From positions 1-64,000 of the forward strand of contig NW_006499535.1 in NCBI RefSeq assembly GCF_000471905.2: 64,000 nt of DNA, read 5' to 3'. Below are positions 50,530 to 59,985 of this stretch, piece by piece. The stretch comes from Amborella trichopoda. Its lineage: Eukaryota; Streptophyta; Magnoliopsida; Amborellales; Amborellaceae. The notes beneath the pieces are model-generated. The model was not told the DNA's origin. It did no database searches and worked only from the letters and a program-made list of their open reading frames with translations. Each line of letters begins with the position of its first letter. The first letter of the stretch is position 1. The translations under genes were made by a program, and so were the position numbers.

Positions 50530-51740
50530 GTGTCCCTAGTGGAGTCGCGAAGCTGGTCAGGTGCCTCGATCTCGCCCTCTAGGTCAGGTTGGCCTAGTGG
50601 CATGGTTCCGGGTTCGAGATGGACCCAGGACCTGCGATCGCTCTCTCGAGAACCACGTAAAGATAATGTGGGCAGGAGTACCAACCGGTGAGAGAGGAAT
50701 TAGGGTTGCGAGGCAGAACTTACCTCGCGTGGATCCGTGACACACTCAGGCTAGCTCGCATATGCGCCCTCTTAGATCATGTTGGAGAGCCCCCCTGGCC
50801 TTTGGTCGGTTAGGAATTGCCTCCCTTGATCTGTTTCTCCTTTCCAGCAAACACACACACACACACATATTAGAAGTACTAACAAATGGGGCAAGGTCCC
50901 CACCTTGTTACAGGATGAAAATAAAAATGAGAGAGAAGAATTAAAATAAAAATGAAATAAATTAGAAAATAGAATTAGGATTAAAATGAAATGATTAAAA
51001 TGAAGTAAAGTAAAATAAAATAAAAGGGATGGAAGAAAATAAAATAAGATGAGATAATTAAAATAAAATAGATGAACAAAAATAGAGTAAGGGATAGTAG
51101 GATAAAATAAGTGGAATAAAATAAATAAAATAACATGAAATAAAGGAAAATGAAATAAAATGAATGAAGTGAGAAAATAAGATAAAATAAATAAGGTAAA
51201 TAAAATAAACAAGATAAAGATAAATTAAAATAAAATAGATGGGGTAAATAGAATAAGGTAAAGGAATAGAGTAAAATAAGGTAAGGTAAGATAAAATAAA
51301 TGAAGAAAAATAAATAGAATAAAATAGGATGGAGGAAAATAAAATGAATGAGATAATGGAAATAAAATAAAAGGGGTACATAGATAAAATAAAATAAAGT
51401 AAATTGAAATGAATGAAGATAGAATGAATGAATAAGAAAAATAAAGTAAAAATAATGTAAAAATAAATGAAGTAATTGGATAAAGTGAACTAAGGTATAA
51501 TGGTGACATGAGGGGAGGTAAAGAAAAAAAAAAGAAAAAAAAGAGATAAATCTGTAAAAAGAGGGAGAGAGAATGTTTCAATAAAATAAGATAAATGAGT
51601 TAGATAGTTAAGAGAGAGAGAGAATGTTTTAATAAAATAAGGTAAATAAATTAGTTAGAGGGGAGAGAATGTTTTAATGGAATAAAATAAACGAATGGAT
51701 TCATTATTGGAATGGGTTGAAAGAAATAAAAAAGTTAAGA
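50530..51740 (-). repeat. leader repeat, second copy
   Basis: It matches 39,560-40,780 in the same orientation, starting with GGTGCCTCGATCTCGCCCT and including an (AC)n tract at 50,850-50,866 and the A/G-rich stretch. It leads to the primer site at 51,895. Confidence 0.85.
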
Positions 51741-51894
51741 GGGGCACTAGTGGTGTCGCTCTGGATAGACAAGGTTTCGCAGTACCGAAACCTTGGGTCC
51801 TGGTCACAACCATTTTTTGGGACTTTTTTGTGACTGAAAACATTAAAAACAATGAATAAAGATCATGTTTCGGAGCTCGAATCAAACTCGAAAT

Positions 51895-51914
51895 GCCCTA
51901 CTGTGGGCGCCAAA
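51895..51914 (-). other. primer-binding site of the third body
   Basis: The minus strand reads TTTGGCGCCCACAGTAGGGC, the form found after LTRs of Tat-lineage elements, one base from the LTR end. Confidence 0.8.
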
Positions 51915-51915
51915 C

Positions 51916-53050
51916 TGTTTACGATGAAAATCAGACATATCTTCAGATGAAGATCTCTTGGATTTTAACACCTTAAAAATAATGTGGCAGAAAAAGTGGG
52001 ACAAATCGAATTCAGATCTGAGGCTCGATTTGCCCAGAAACGAGCAAATCTGCTCTTACATATGTGGCAGAGCCAACAAGGTCCAAAACATTAAAACACG
52101 AATTCAAAACAATAGACAGATAAAAATTAAATAAAACAATAAGAAGTAGAAAAAGGAAAGGGTTAAAGAACAATACCAAACCGGACCGAACGTGGAGCAA
52201 TCATCATAGTCGCCCTGGATGAATGACATGGTGGCCTCTCCCTATTTGAAAGTTGGATCTAGACTTAGGGCCCGACCTAGACTTTGACCTATCTAGGCTT
52301 CATGAACTAAAGTTTGAATCCTGAACGGAGGTGAGCTCAGCCTAGTCCAAGAGATAACTTTAAGTTTAGACCAAAGTTCGATCTTAGACTCGAGGTCTTA
52401 GTAGACTTAGTGGGTTTTGGTTTGGACCCTAAACTAGGATGAGCCTAATCTAGTTCTAGAGGCAATTCTTAATCTAGACCTAAGTTAGGACCTAGACTGA
52501 AATCTAGACTGGATGGACACGAGTCTTGGCTTGGACCAAGAGGGGCTCTAGGTTCAGACTTGGGTGTGAACCTAGTTCGGACTTGGACTAAGCTGTTGTC
52601 CAAGCTTAGACTTGGACCTAGAGGGTTTTGAATTTAGATCAGGTGTGAAGCCGAATTGAGATTTAATTGAGATTAGGTGTGAGCCTTCGCTTGCACTAAG
52701 AGGGAGCCTAGGTTCGGACCCAGTTGTGAACCCCGTTCGGACCTGGGTTGGGCTGGGTAAAAGCCTGGACTCAGACTTAGATGGTTTCAAATTCCGACTG
52801 GGTGTGGACCCGGATTGAGATCTAGGTGAGATTTGGTGTGAGCTTTGGTTCGCACGAAGAAGGAGACTAGGTTCGACCCTAGTTGTTAACCTGGTCCAAA
52901 CCTGGGCTGGGCTGAGTATGAGCCTAGACTCGGACCCAACGGGGTTCATCTCGGACCAAAAGTCGATCTGGACTGAGATCTAAGACTAATAAACTATAAT
53001 AAGCAAAGAAAGCACTCGAAAACTTTTCCCTAAACTATGGGTAGGTTAGG
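51916..53050 (-). repeat. 5' LTR of the third body, upper end unclear
   Basis: It starts TGTTTACGATGAAAATCAGA. From about 52,250 to 53,000 it has loose repeats of GGACCTAGACT and GGTTCGGACC type. No TGTCTACA end was found, so the upper limit is approximate. 53,050-53,560 is unassigned. Confidence 0.5.
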
Positions 53051-53559
53051 TCTGAGTGGGTTCTAACTACATAAATGCGGTTAGGTTGAGTGGGTCCCAC
53101 ATAGGTCTTGGTTACTTGTTAAAGGTATCAGCCAAGTCCTACTATGGGTGGAGTTTCTTTGAGGCTAAAGATTACGGAGGGGCGCTCACTGTTAAAGTTA
53201 CGATCATCTCAACTGCCTTGGCTCTCAAAGCTAGGTTCCCCTCACGACAATTAATGCCAAATTTTGGGGGGTTTTCAAAAAATTTGTTGGTTTCCCAGGC
53301 TTCTTGTGTGCAATGGTGTGTAAAGATACATGCAAGTGAAAATAAAATGGCACAAGCAAGCACAAAGAAAGAAAGAAATATGAGCACTTGGCACAAATCG
53401 TGCCAAGTGAGGTGTGAATTGAGTCGAAGTCTTGACCGACCAAAAGCACAGTTCAGGTGTGGGGGTAGAAGATGTCCAGTTATAGAAAGTGGAACCAAGC
53501 ACAGTCCGTGCCTAGCCGAGTGTGGCCCGTGTCGAGGATGACTTGATCAGGGCACAATT

Positions 53560-53890
53560 ACAAGAGGGTGAAAGAAACCCTCAATTTCAATTTTTTTTTT
53601 CCTATTTTCTCTTTTTTATTCATAATAAAGGTTGAATTGAGCATGAAGAAAGAAGGGAAATCATGGATGTAAACAAAATAAAATAAAATAAAATAAAATA
53701 AAAATCATGAGGATTAGATCTGAGCCAGCTTCTTAACAAAATATTTTTTCTTAACAAAATATTTTTAGATCTGAACCTGCTTCTTAACAAAATATTTGCT
53801 CTTACAGTCAATTTTGGGCCCTTTTGGCGCAGAAACAACAAAAAATAGTGAAGTAAAGCTCGTATTTTATGCTCGAATCTAGCTCGAAAT
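53560..53890 (-). other. outer element leader
   Basis: Short segment between the inner bodies and the outer primer site. The part next to the primer site resembles 51,780-51,894. It contains a TAAAA microsatellite (53,675-53,702) and a 40-bp tandem with CTTCTTAACAAAATATTT (53,725-53,800). Confidence 0.6.
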
Positions 53891-53910
53891 GCCCTACGGT
53901 GGGCGCTAAA
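53891..53910 (-). other. outer element primer-binding site
   Basis: The minus strand reads TTTAGCGCCCACCGTAGGGC, one base from the LTR end. Confidence 0.8.
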
Positions 53911-53911
53911 C

Positions 53912-54968
53912 TGTTCTTGATGCAGATCGAGACGAGATCAATATGAGATTCGACCACATTTGAACCACAAACTAATTTTTCTAAGAGTAATAGAGAGTGG
54001 GGATAATCAAATTCCGATCTACGGCTAGATCTACTCAGAAATGAGCATATCTACTCTCATATCAGTGGCAAAGCCAACATTGATCCAAAATACAAAATAG
54101 TACTTAAAATGCATTAAAATTGATTTAATTCTAATAGAATAAATAAAAAAATAGAAGGAAGTGCAAGAAATGTAAAATATACCAGATCGGGTCAGTTGGC
54201 CTAGGACTCCCGAGGCTTCGAGGCTTCGCTCGTATCAGAACCGATTGAGTTTATGTCGTGCATCTTCTTTGTTTCTCTTTAGGTTTTGAGCCCTGGCTTG
54301 GTTTAATGGCTTTCTTAACTTAAAGGATGCATGTTTAATGGCCTAAAGCTAAGGTCTTTCTAGATCTAGGGTTCTCTCAAGGTATCAAGTTTCTTGGCAT
54401 ACGATTTTTCAGAGTCTAAGAAGTCAAAAAGTCTAAACAGTCTACAAGGTTTAACCTTAAAATGGGCCCAAAATCATCTTTTTAAAGGCTGAAAATCAGC
54501 TGAAATGGGTAACTGCCAATTTCAAATGGATTTTCCAGCCGAATTAATGTTCTGGGGTAAAAATACAAGTTGCCCATGCCAAAAGGGTCCAAATTCAATT
54601 AATCTGCGAAAAAATGGTCAAGGAATGGTTGGCATGAGGAAACTGCCAATTCGGGGCAGTCGGAGCTGGGTGACACCAGTGGTGTCGCGCAAACTAAATC
54701 TACTCAAAATTAGCAGATTCTAGTCAAGGGTGACTTTTGGGCTGTTATGATGCTTCTTGCCAAAATTTAGGTCAAAAGGAGGTGTTTTGCTATTGTTAAT
54801 AATTTTTTCACTAAAACAAAGTATTCTGTAGGATTCTAGATCACAGGTCAGGCAATATGAACTATGGTGGTCTATGTTCCAAGAGTTTACTGGGATAATA
54901 TGGTCTTAAGGCTGTCTATAGATTAGAAAACCATTGAATTTGACTGTTTTCAAAATGGAATGTCTACA
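53912..54968 (-). repeat. outer element 5' LTR
   Basis: 1,057 bp, TGTTCTTGATGCAGATCG to AATGTCTACA on the + strand, partner of 23,783-24,789. Confidence 0.85.
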
Positions 54969-54973
54969 ACTAT
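54969..54973. other. target-site duplication ACTAT, right
   Basis: Copy of 23,778-23,782. Confidence 0.85.
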
Positions 54974-55497
54974 ACATTTTTCGTTTTCTTAATTGAGCTC
55001 CACATTTAGTTAATTATAAATATAAACGAATGGAGAATAAAATGGAAGATTGATAATAAATGGAAGATTGTAGTGAATGCAAATATTGTATTGTTCTTCT
55101 TTGTTTTCAACTTTTCATCCAAAAAATGCACGAAAAATAGTAACCACCTAATACAATGCACCAGAGAAAGATAAATCACAAGGGCCAAATGCATAAGAAA
55201 TGAAACAAATGAAATAGAATAAATAGTGTAAGAAATGCTCAATATTCAGATATTCATGTTTCTTTTAAAATTAGAAATCAAAAAGTGAAATAAACCCTAA
55301 CCTTAATCAAATTTATCCTAAATTTTTGAGAATATAGAAGGAGATAAACGAACTTAGATTTGGGGGCAACAAGATAGGGCAATTCAATACAGGAATGATG
55401 AAGAAATATGTCAAAACACTTTCAATTTGAGCTTGTACATTATAAAATAACTGAATTAGACAATAACTTATACGTATAATTAACATGAAAAAGTTTA
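54974..55497. other. intergenic sequence upstream of the KCS gene
   Basis: AT-rich, with no gene or repeat recognised. Confidence 0.5.
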
Positions 55498-55499
55498 TA

Positions 55500-55862
55500 T
55501 AGAGCCGAGGCTCTAAACAATCAAATTGAAGCCTACCACAAAAATTTCACTAGATGAGGTTGTTTTGATGCCTAAATATCCTCAAATTGACCATCTCCAC
55601 ATCAAGATGTAAGGACAAGAGAAAAAATGGATTTCAAGTTTTAGAAATAGTGTGTTTTGTAACGTATTTTTGGACCGTCAATTTTCAAGATTTTCAAATT
55701 TACACAGATTTGTCGATCTACACCATTTTTGAAGCTTTAAACTTTATAAATAAAGATAAAAATATATCATAAGGTTATCACAAAGATTTTAGTATTGAAA
55801 CCACATTTCTTGACACTTTTGGAAGGTAGGATCTAATTTGATTGTTTAGAGCCTAGGCCCTA
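55500..55862. mobile_element. MITE, 363 bp, TA-flanked
   Basis: Terminal inverted repeats TAGRGCCKAGGCTCTAAACA with CAATCAAATT and onward. TA lies outside each end (55,498-55,499 and 55,863-55,864), which would fit a Tc1/mariner-type duplication. The superfamily is uncertain. No coding capacity. Confidence 0.75.
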
Positions 55863-55864
55863 TA

Positions 55865-56870
55865 CCAACCGCACCCTAATTAAAAACATAGAAAACAAAC
55901 CAAAGAATTTTCGGTTAGATTTATTTATTTATTTTTAAAAAAAGAACCTAATATTTCAGAAAAGGAATTTCATGGTTTATTTTATTTTACCTCACGATTT
56001 TAGGAGATTTTCAATAATTTTTTAAGTGCTATTACAGATTGATTGAGCATCAAACATTATTGAATAACTAAATTAAAAAATAAATTAAATCTATAAATGA
56101 AACCATAACACGCAAAACCATTGATATTTGGTTAGATTTAAACTTAAAAAAGACCCTAATAAGTTAAAAAAAGAATTTTATGGTTTGGTTGATTTTCACT
56201 AACAAGTTTTAGTGCTTTTCTATTAGTTTTTTAGGTGATATTATAGATTGTAGAAACCCTAAATCATCTCGTTTTCAATTGTAATCTAAAATATAACAAT
56301 GCAACTTCCTATTTTAAGAATGCAAACTTCCTATTTTAAGAATCCTATCTTCAAATCTAGGCATCCAAGTATCTCAAAAGCTTCAAAAAAAGAAAACGAA
56401 AAAATAAATGGAACTCATCTAAAAATCAGAATCTCACCAGAATCGCACTTCTATGTCGAGAAATCCTCCCGTTAATACTTGGCCCGGTCAACGGTTTAGA
56501 TAGAGAGAGAGAGGGAGAGAGAGTTGGGAGAGAGAGAGAAAAGAAAATAAAACCCAGTTAGGGCCTTGCTGTGTTCACAGTGCGGTATGAGGATGCACTG
56601 CTTCGGCACATTCTTATTTCAAATATCGTTTTAAAAATTAAAAATAAAAATCAGTTTGAGGATGTAATCCTCGGATAGAGGGACAAATTTGAAATAAATA
56701 AAAAAATACGGGTTGATCGATACCTAAATTTACCTCATTTTGTATTTTCAATAAATAATTCAGGTCTGAACGTAAATTACTCAAGAAATATAAAATATAA
56801 AGCCTTCTAAGGATCCAAACCGGGTCCCTACATTTGAAGATATTTTAAAAATGACCGAGGAGCTGAATTA
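55865..56870. other. intergenic sequence with GA microsatellite
   Basis: A GAGAGA tract lies at 56,500-56,540. 56,600-56,830 resembles one arm of the foldback at 59,570-59,985 (GAGGATGTAATCCTC, GGTTGATC, TCTGAACGTAAATTA). No gene. Confidence 0.5.
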
Positions 56871-56874
56871 AGAA

Positions 56875-57640
56875 AAGGGAAAATTATGAATATCCCCCAC
56901 CAATAACTTTAGTATCACACTCCTAACCTCATCAGTATTTTTTTATGGCTTTTACCCTAGATAAAAAGTCAAAAAAATTGGAACTAAAATATCCTCTCTT
57001 TAAATAGCCGTCTTTTCTCTATTTGCCTACCCTCTCTCTCTTTCTCTTTGTCTTTCTCTACCCACCCTCTCTATCTCTTTTTTTCTCTACTTGTCTTTTT
57101 TTTCTCTCTATCTACCTTATTTCTATCTCTTTTTCTCTACCAGCCTTCTCTCTATCTATCCACCTTCTGCCCTCTCTATCTCTTTTCCTCTCTCTACCTG
57201 TGATATTTTTCTCTCTCTTTCTACCCTATCTCTATCTCTCTCTACCCACTATATTTTTTTATTTTTCTCTTCTTACCTCCCTCTATCTCTCTCTACCTGC
57301 CTAGAGAGAGAGAGAGAGAGAGCAGGTAGAGAGAGAACGAGTAAGAAAAAATAGAGTAGGCAAAAAAGAGAGGGTAGGTAGAGAGAGAAAGAGAGATAAA
57401 GAGAGAGTGGTAGAGAGAAAGAGAGAGGATCGATAGAGAGAGAAAGGGCACGTAGAGAGTGGGTACATAGAAAGAGAGAGAAAAGCATTTCAGTATCAAT
57501 TTTTTGACTTTTTGAAGACTTTTTTACTAGGGTATAAACAATTTCAATTTTTTGACTTTTTGACTGGGTTTTAAAAAAAAAAACAAAAAAAAAAAATTTG
57601 CTAGTGAGTCAGGATTCAAAAGTTTTCCCATTTTTCCATT
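56875..57640. repeat. large inverted repeat with CT/GA arms, near the KCS promoter
   Basis: The left arm runs GGGAAAATTATGAAT, TACCCTAGATAAAAAGTC, then about 280 bp of CTCTCTAC-type sequence to a centre at about 57,303. The right arm is its reverse complement in the same order, with GAGAGAG tracts, GACTTTTT...CTAGGGTA and TTTTCCC. The arms are imperfect. The layout fits a foldback MITE whose centre grew by microsatellite expansion. Target duplications were not identified. Confidence 0.75.
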
Positions 57641-57923
57641 AAATTGACCCATCATTTTGCCGTTAAAAGTTAAATAAATAGATCACCAAAGGATTCGAAA
57701 GTTTCCATAAATGTCAACCGGTACGTGTTTACCACATTTAAATATGGAAGGGACGTAATCTTTCCTGATATACAGAAATTGTTAGAATTGCTCTGCATGA
57801 ATGGTTTACATGGACGTTGTTGCCTAACAAGTCGGGTCTTCTTATTTCCGTGAACCATCAATACACTATCTGCCCAGCACGTCTTTCATAAATCCTCCCG
57901 TACCAAATCTGAACTGCCTTCTC

Positions 57924-57928
57924 TATAA
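57924..57928 (+). promoter_or_regulatory. likely TATA box of the KCS gene
   Basis: CTCTATAAGA lies 54 bp before the start codon. Transcription from about 30 bp downstream would give a leader of about 28 bases. A second candidate, CATAAAT, lies near 57,890. Confidence 0.45.
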
Positions 57929-57981
57929 GAACACCTTCTGTCCTCCTCGATCTCTCAAACCCCAAAACTACTGAAACGATC

Positions 57982-59391
57982 ATGGACTCTTTTGCTTTGA
58001 TTACAGTAGAGAGTCCCTGCTTTGTTCTCTGCATCTTCTTCTTGCTACTCAACTTCCTCATTCTACTATGGAAGCTGTACTGCAAACGAGTGAACCAGGC
58101 CTGCTACCTCCTCGACTACGTCTGCTTCAAGCCTCCGGATGACTGGAAGCTCGACACCGAGCTCTGCGGCAAGGTTGTCAGGCGAAACAAGAACCTCGGC
58201 CTCAACGAGTACCAATTCCTCCTCAAAGTGGTCTTCGGCTCTGGCATGGGTGAAGAGACCTACGCCCCAAGAAGCCTGACCTCTGGGGATCCAAACAGTT
58301 GTAATCTAAACTCCGGTATCAGCGAGATGGACCAGTGCTTCATTGGAGCACTCGATCCTTTGTTCGAAAAGACTGGCATCTCGCCGAAGGACATCGACAT
58401 ACTGGTGGTTAATGTGTCGATGCTATGGCCGGCACCCTCTCTGTGTGCGAGGATCGTGAACCGGTACAAGATGAGAGAGGATGTAAAGGCATTCAACATC
58501 TCAGGCATGGGGTGCAGCGCCAGCCTCATATCCATCAACCTCGTCCAAAATCTGTTTAAGCTGCGCCCTGAGTCCCGGGCTCTGATCGTGTCTGGGGAAA
58601 GCATCGCACCCAACTGGTACGCCGGCAACGAAAAATCGATGATACTCACGAATTGCCTCTTTCGTACAGGTTGCTGCGCCATGCTACTCACGAACCGCAG
58701 GGCCGACAGGACTCGGTCGAAGCTCTTACTAAAGACCCTTGTCCGTTTCCATCTTGGCGCAAGTGATGAAGCCTACAATTGCGCGTCCCAGGTTGAGGAC
58801 GACCTCGGCCGCCCCGGGGTCAAGCTCAGTAAGGACCTTCCCAAAGCCGCCACCCAAGCTATTGTAAAAATGATAAAGGTGCTGGGACCCAAGATTCTGC
58901 CAACTAAAGAAATACTTCGTTATTTGGTCATCCGATTCTTGGCAGGAGCCGGATCCGGACCCATGAGCCTGAACTTCAAGACCGGGGTAGAGCACTTCTG
59001 CATTCATCCTGGGGGGGCCGCGGTGATAAATGCTGTGGAGCGTGGCCTTGGCCTGAGCCGCTACGACCTCGAGCCCTCTAGGATGACGCTCCACCGCTGG
59101 GGGAACACGTCTGCGAGCTCCCTCTGGTACGTGCTGAGCTACATGGAGGCCAAGAAGAGGCTGAGGAAAGGGCACAGGGTGCTGCAACTAACCTTTGGCT
59201 CCGGCTTCAAGTGCAACAGTTGCCTCTGGGAGGTGGTTAGGGACTTGGAGAACCTCAACCACAACGTGTGGGAGGATTGTGTGCACCGTTATCCTGCTCA
59301 AAACCTAACCAACCCCTTCATGGAGAAGTATGGGTGGATCAATGACAACCCTGATCCCATTAGAATTGCACAGGCCTTCGATGAGAGCTGA
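57982..59391 (+). CDS. KCS: 3-ketoacyl-CoA synthase, KCS12/KCS19 type
   Basis: Condensing enzyme of the fatty acid elongase in the endoplasmic reticulum. It joins malonyl-CoA to a long-chain acyl-CoA, the first and chain-length-setting step of very-long-chain fatty acid synthesis for waxes, suberin and sphingolipids. The 469 codons form one uninterrupted exon, a normal length for this subgroup. Residues 10-31 form a hydrophobic anchor. The FAE1/KCS domain follows to about residue 345 and the ACP-synthase-III C-terminal domain to the end. The catalytic triad is visible: Cys178 in NISGMGCSAS, His342 in EHFCIHPGG, Asn375 in HRWGNTSASSLWYVL. These match Cys223, His391 and Asn424 of FAE1, with identical His-Asn spacing. 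The start ATGG is the first ATG after the TATA box. KLDTELCGKVVRRNKNLGLN and LSYMEAKKRLRKG point to the KCS12/19 type. Residue 346 is Ala where most relatives have Arg (GGRAV). The substrate length cannot be told from sequence. Confidence 0.95.
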   Translation: MDSFALITVESPCFVLCIFFLLLNFLILLWKLYCKRVNQACYLLDYVCFKPPDDWKLDTELCGKVVRRNKNLGLNEYQFLLKVVFGSGMGEETYAPRSLTSGDPNSCNLNSGISEMDQCFIGALDPLFEKTGISPKDIDILVVNVSMLWPAPSLCARIVNRYKMREDVKAFNISGMGCSASLISINLVQNLFKLRPESRALIVSGESIAPNWYAGNEKSMILTNCLFRTGCCAMLLTNRRADRTRSKLLLKTLVRFHLGASDEAYNCASQVEDDLGRPGVKLSKDLPKAATQAIVKMIKVLGPKILPTKEILRYLVIRFLAGAGSGPMSLNFKTGVEHFCIHPGGAAVINAVERGLGLSRYDLEPSRMTLHRWGNTSASSLWYVLSYMEAKKRLRKGHRVLQLTFGSGFKCNSCLWEVVRDLENLNHNVWEDCVHRYPAQNLTNPFMEKYGWINDNPDPIRIAQAFDES

Positions 59392-59399
59392 GTGTAGCT

Positions 59400-59520
59400 G
59401 CCTTTTCCATGCAATAAGAGTTAGAGGAGTCGGGCTTGAGCTTAAGTGTTAGCCGTTGATGTCAAGCAATGTTACATCTCAAGTTCGATTCCTACCAGCC
59501 AATTACCCAAATAAAAAAAA
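59400..59520 (+). mobile_element. SINE-like sequence in the KCS 3' region
   Basis: CAAGTTCGATTCCTACCAGC contains a good RNA-polymerase-III box B (GTTCGATTCC). It is followed within 25 bp by an A-rich tail, as in tRNA-derived plant SINEs. Box A is weak (TTAGCCGTTGATG). Confidence 0.4.
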
Positions 59521-59532
59521 ATTTATAATAAA
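59510..59532 (+). terminator. candidate poly(A) signals of the KCS gene
   Basis: Two AATAAA hexamers (59,510 and 59,527) lie about 120-140 bp after the stop codon. An AATAAG lies closer, at about 59,413. Which one is used cannot be decided. Confidence 0.4.
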
Positions 59533-59569
59533 TGTGTATATGTCTGTATTATGTAGATGTTTGTATTAT

Positions 59570-59985
59570 GCATATAAGAGTGATTTACGTATGGATTTTA
59601 AATTTGTTTTCAAAAGATAAAATGCTCCACTTATATGTGAAAATTACAAAAAAGGTTGGTCAACCCTTTTTATCAAAATTGTTCATCGATCTAAGAACAT
59701 CCTCTAACCGAACTTTATTTTATTTTATTTTTAGTTGTTTCATTTAGTAGAACGCTACCCTAAAGCTTGTGGCACTGCCATATTAACGAAAAAAGTTTTA
59801 AAAAAATAATAATAATAATTTAAATTCAGACGGAGGATTCCATCCTCAAAGTGAAAGGCAATTTAAAAAAAAAAACAAGTTGATCTACCTGCTTTTGTAA
59901 TGTCGCATATAAATGGAGCATTTCGTAGTTTTTTAAAAAAATTAGGATCTGCATGTAAATCAATCTATATATTAAACAACCCGAG
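59570..59985. repeat. foldback element downstream of KCS, about 415 bp
   Basis: The left arm (GATTTACGTATGGATT, AAATGCTCCACTTATATG, GGTTGGTCAACC, about 59,570-59,715) is repeated as reverse complement at about 59,823-59,985. The ends and target duplication were not fixed. A related single arm lies at 56,600-56,830. Confidence 0.65.

Larger units (their letters stand above)
40831..53050 (-). mobile_element. third LTR body without recognisable pol (LARD-like)
   Basis: The parts are: an LTR-like region ending at 43,926 with a purine-tract-like sequence after it; about 8 kb of internal sequence with tandem repeats and gag-like fragments; an A/G-rich leader like that at 39,560; a primer site at 51,895-51,914; and the start of a 5' LTR at 51,916. 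No protease, reverse transcriptase or integrase was seen. The two LTR regions do not match each other clearly, so the body may combine parts of more than one element. Broken fossil. Confidence 0.55.
23783..54968 (-). mobile_element. nested Ty3/gypsy (Tat-like) complex, outer element
   Basis: The outer LTRs (23,783-24,789 and 53,912-54,968) are the same repeat in the same orientation, with TG and CA ends. The flanks are identical pentamers ACTAT (23,778-23,782 and 54,969-54,973). A purine tract adjoins the low-coordinate LTR and a primer site adjoins the high-coordinate one, so the element reads on the minus strand. Its own pol lies at about 27,100-31,485. The interior is enlarged by at least two related insertions. 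By eye the first 280 bp of the LTRs agree at roughly 85%, meaning an old insertion. All members are broken, with many breaks. Confidence 0.85.

Noticed and set aside
53056-53541. 161-codon frame on the + strand
   Set aside because: No recognisable domain, opposite to the surrounding elements, and overlapped by several antisense frames; probably chance.
57023-57499. Overlapping open frames of about 60-90 codons on both strands
   Set aside because: They are translations of CTCTCT/GAGAGA repeat arms, with only Ser, Leu, Tyr, Phe or Arg, Glu runs.
58260-59187. Minus-strand frames of 143 and 152 codons within the KCS gene
   Set aside because: Antisense shadows of a well-supported coding sequence.
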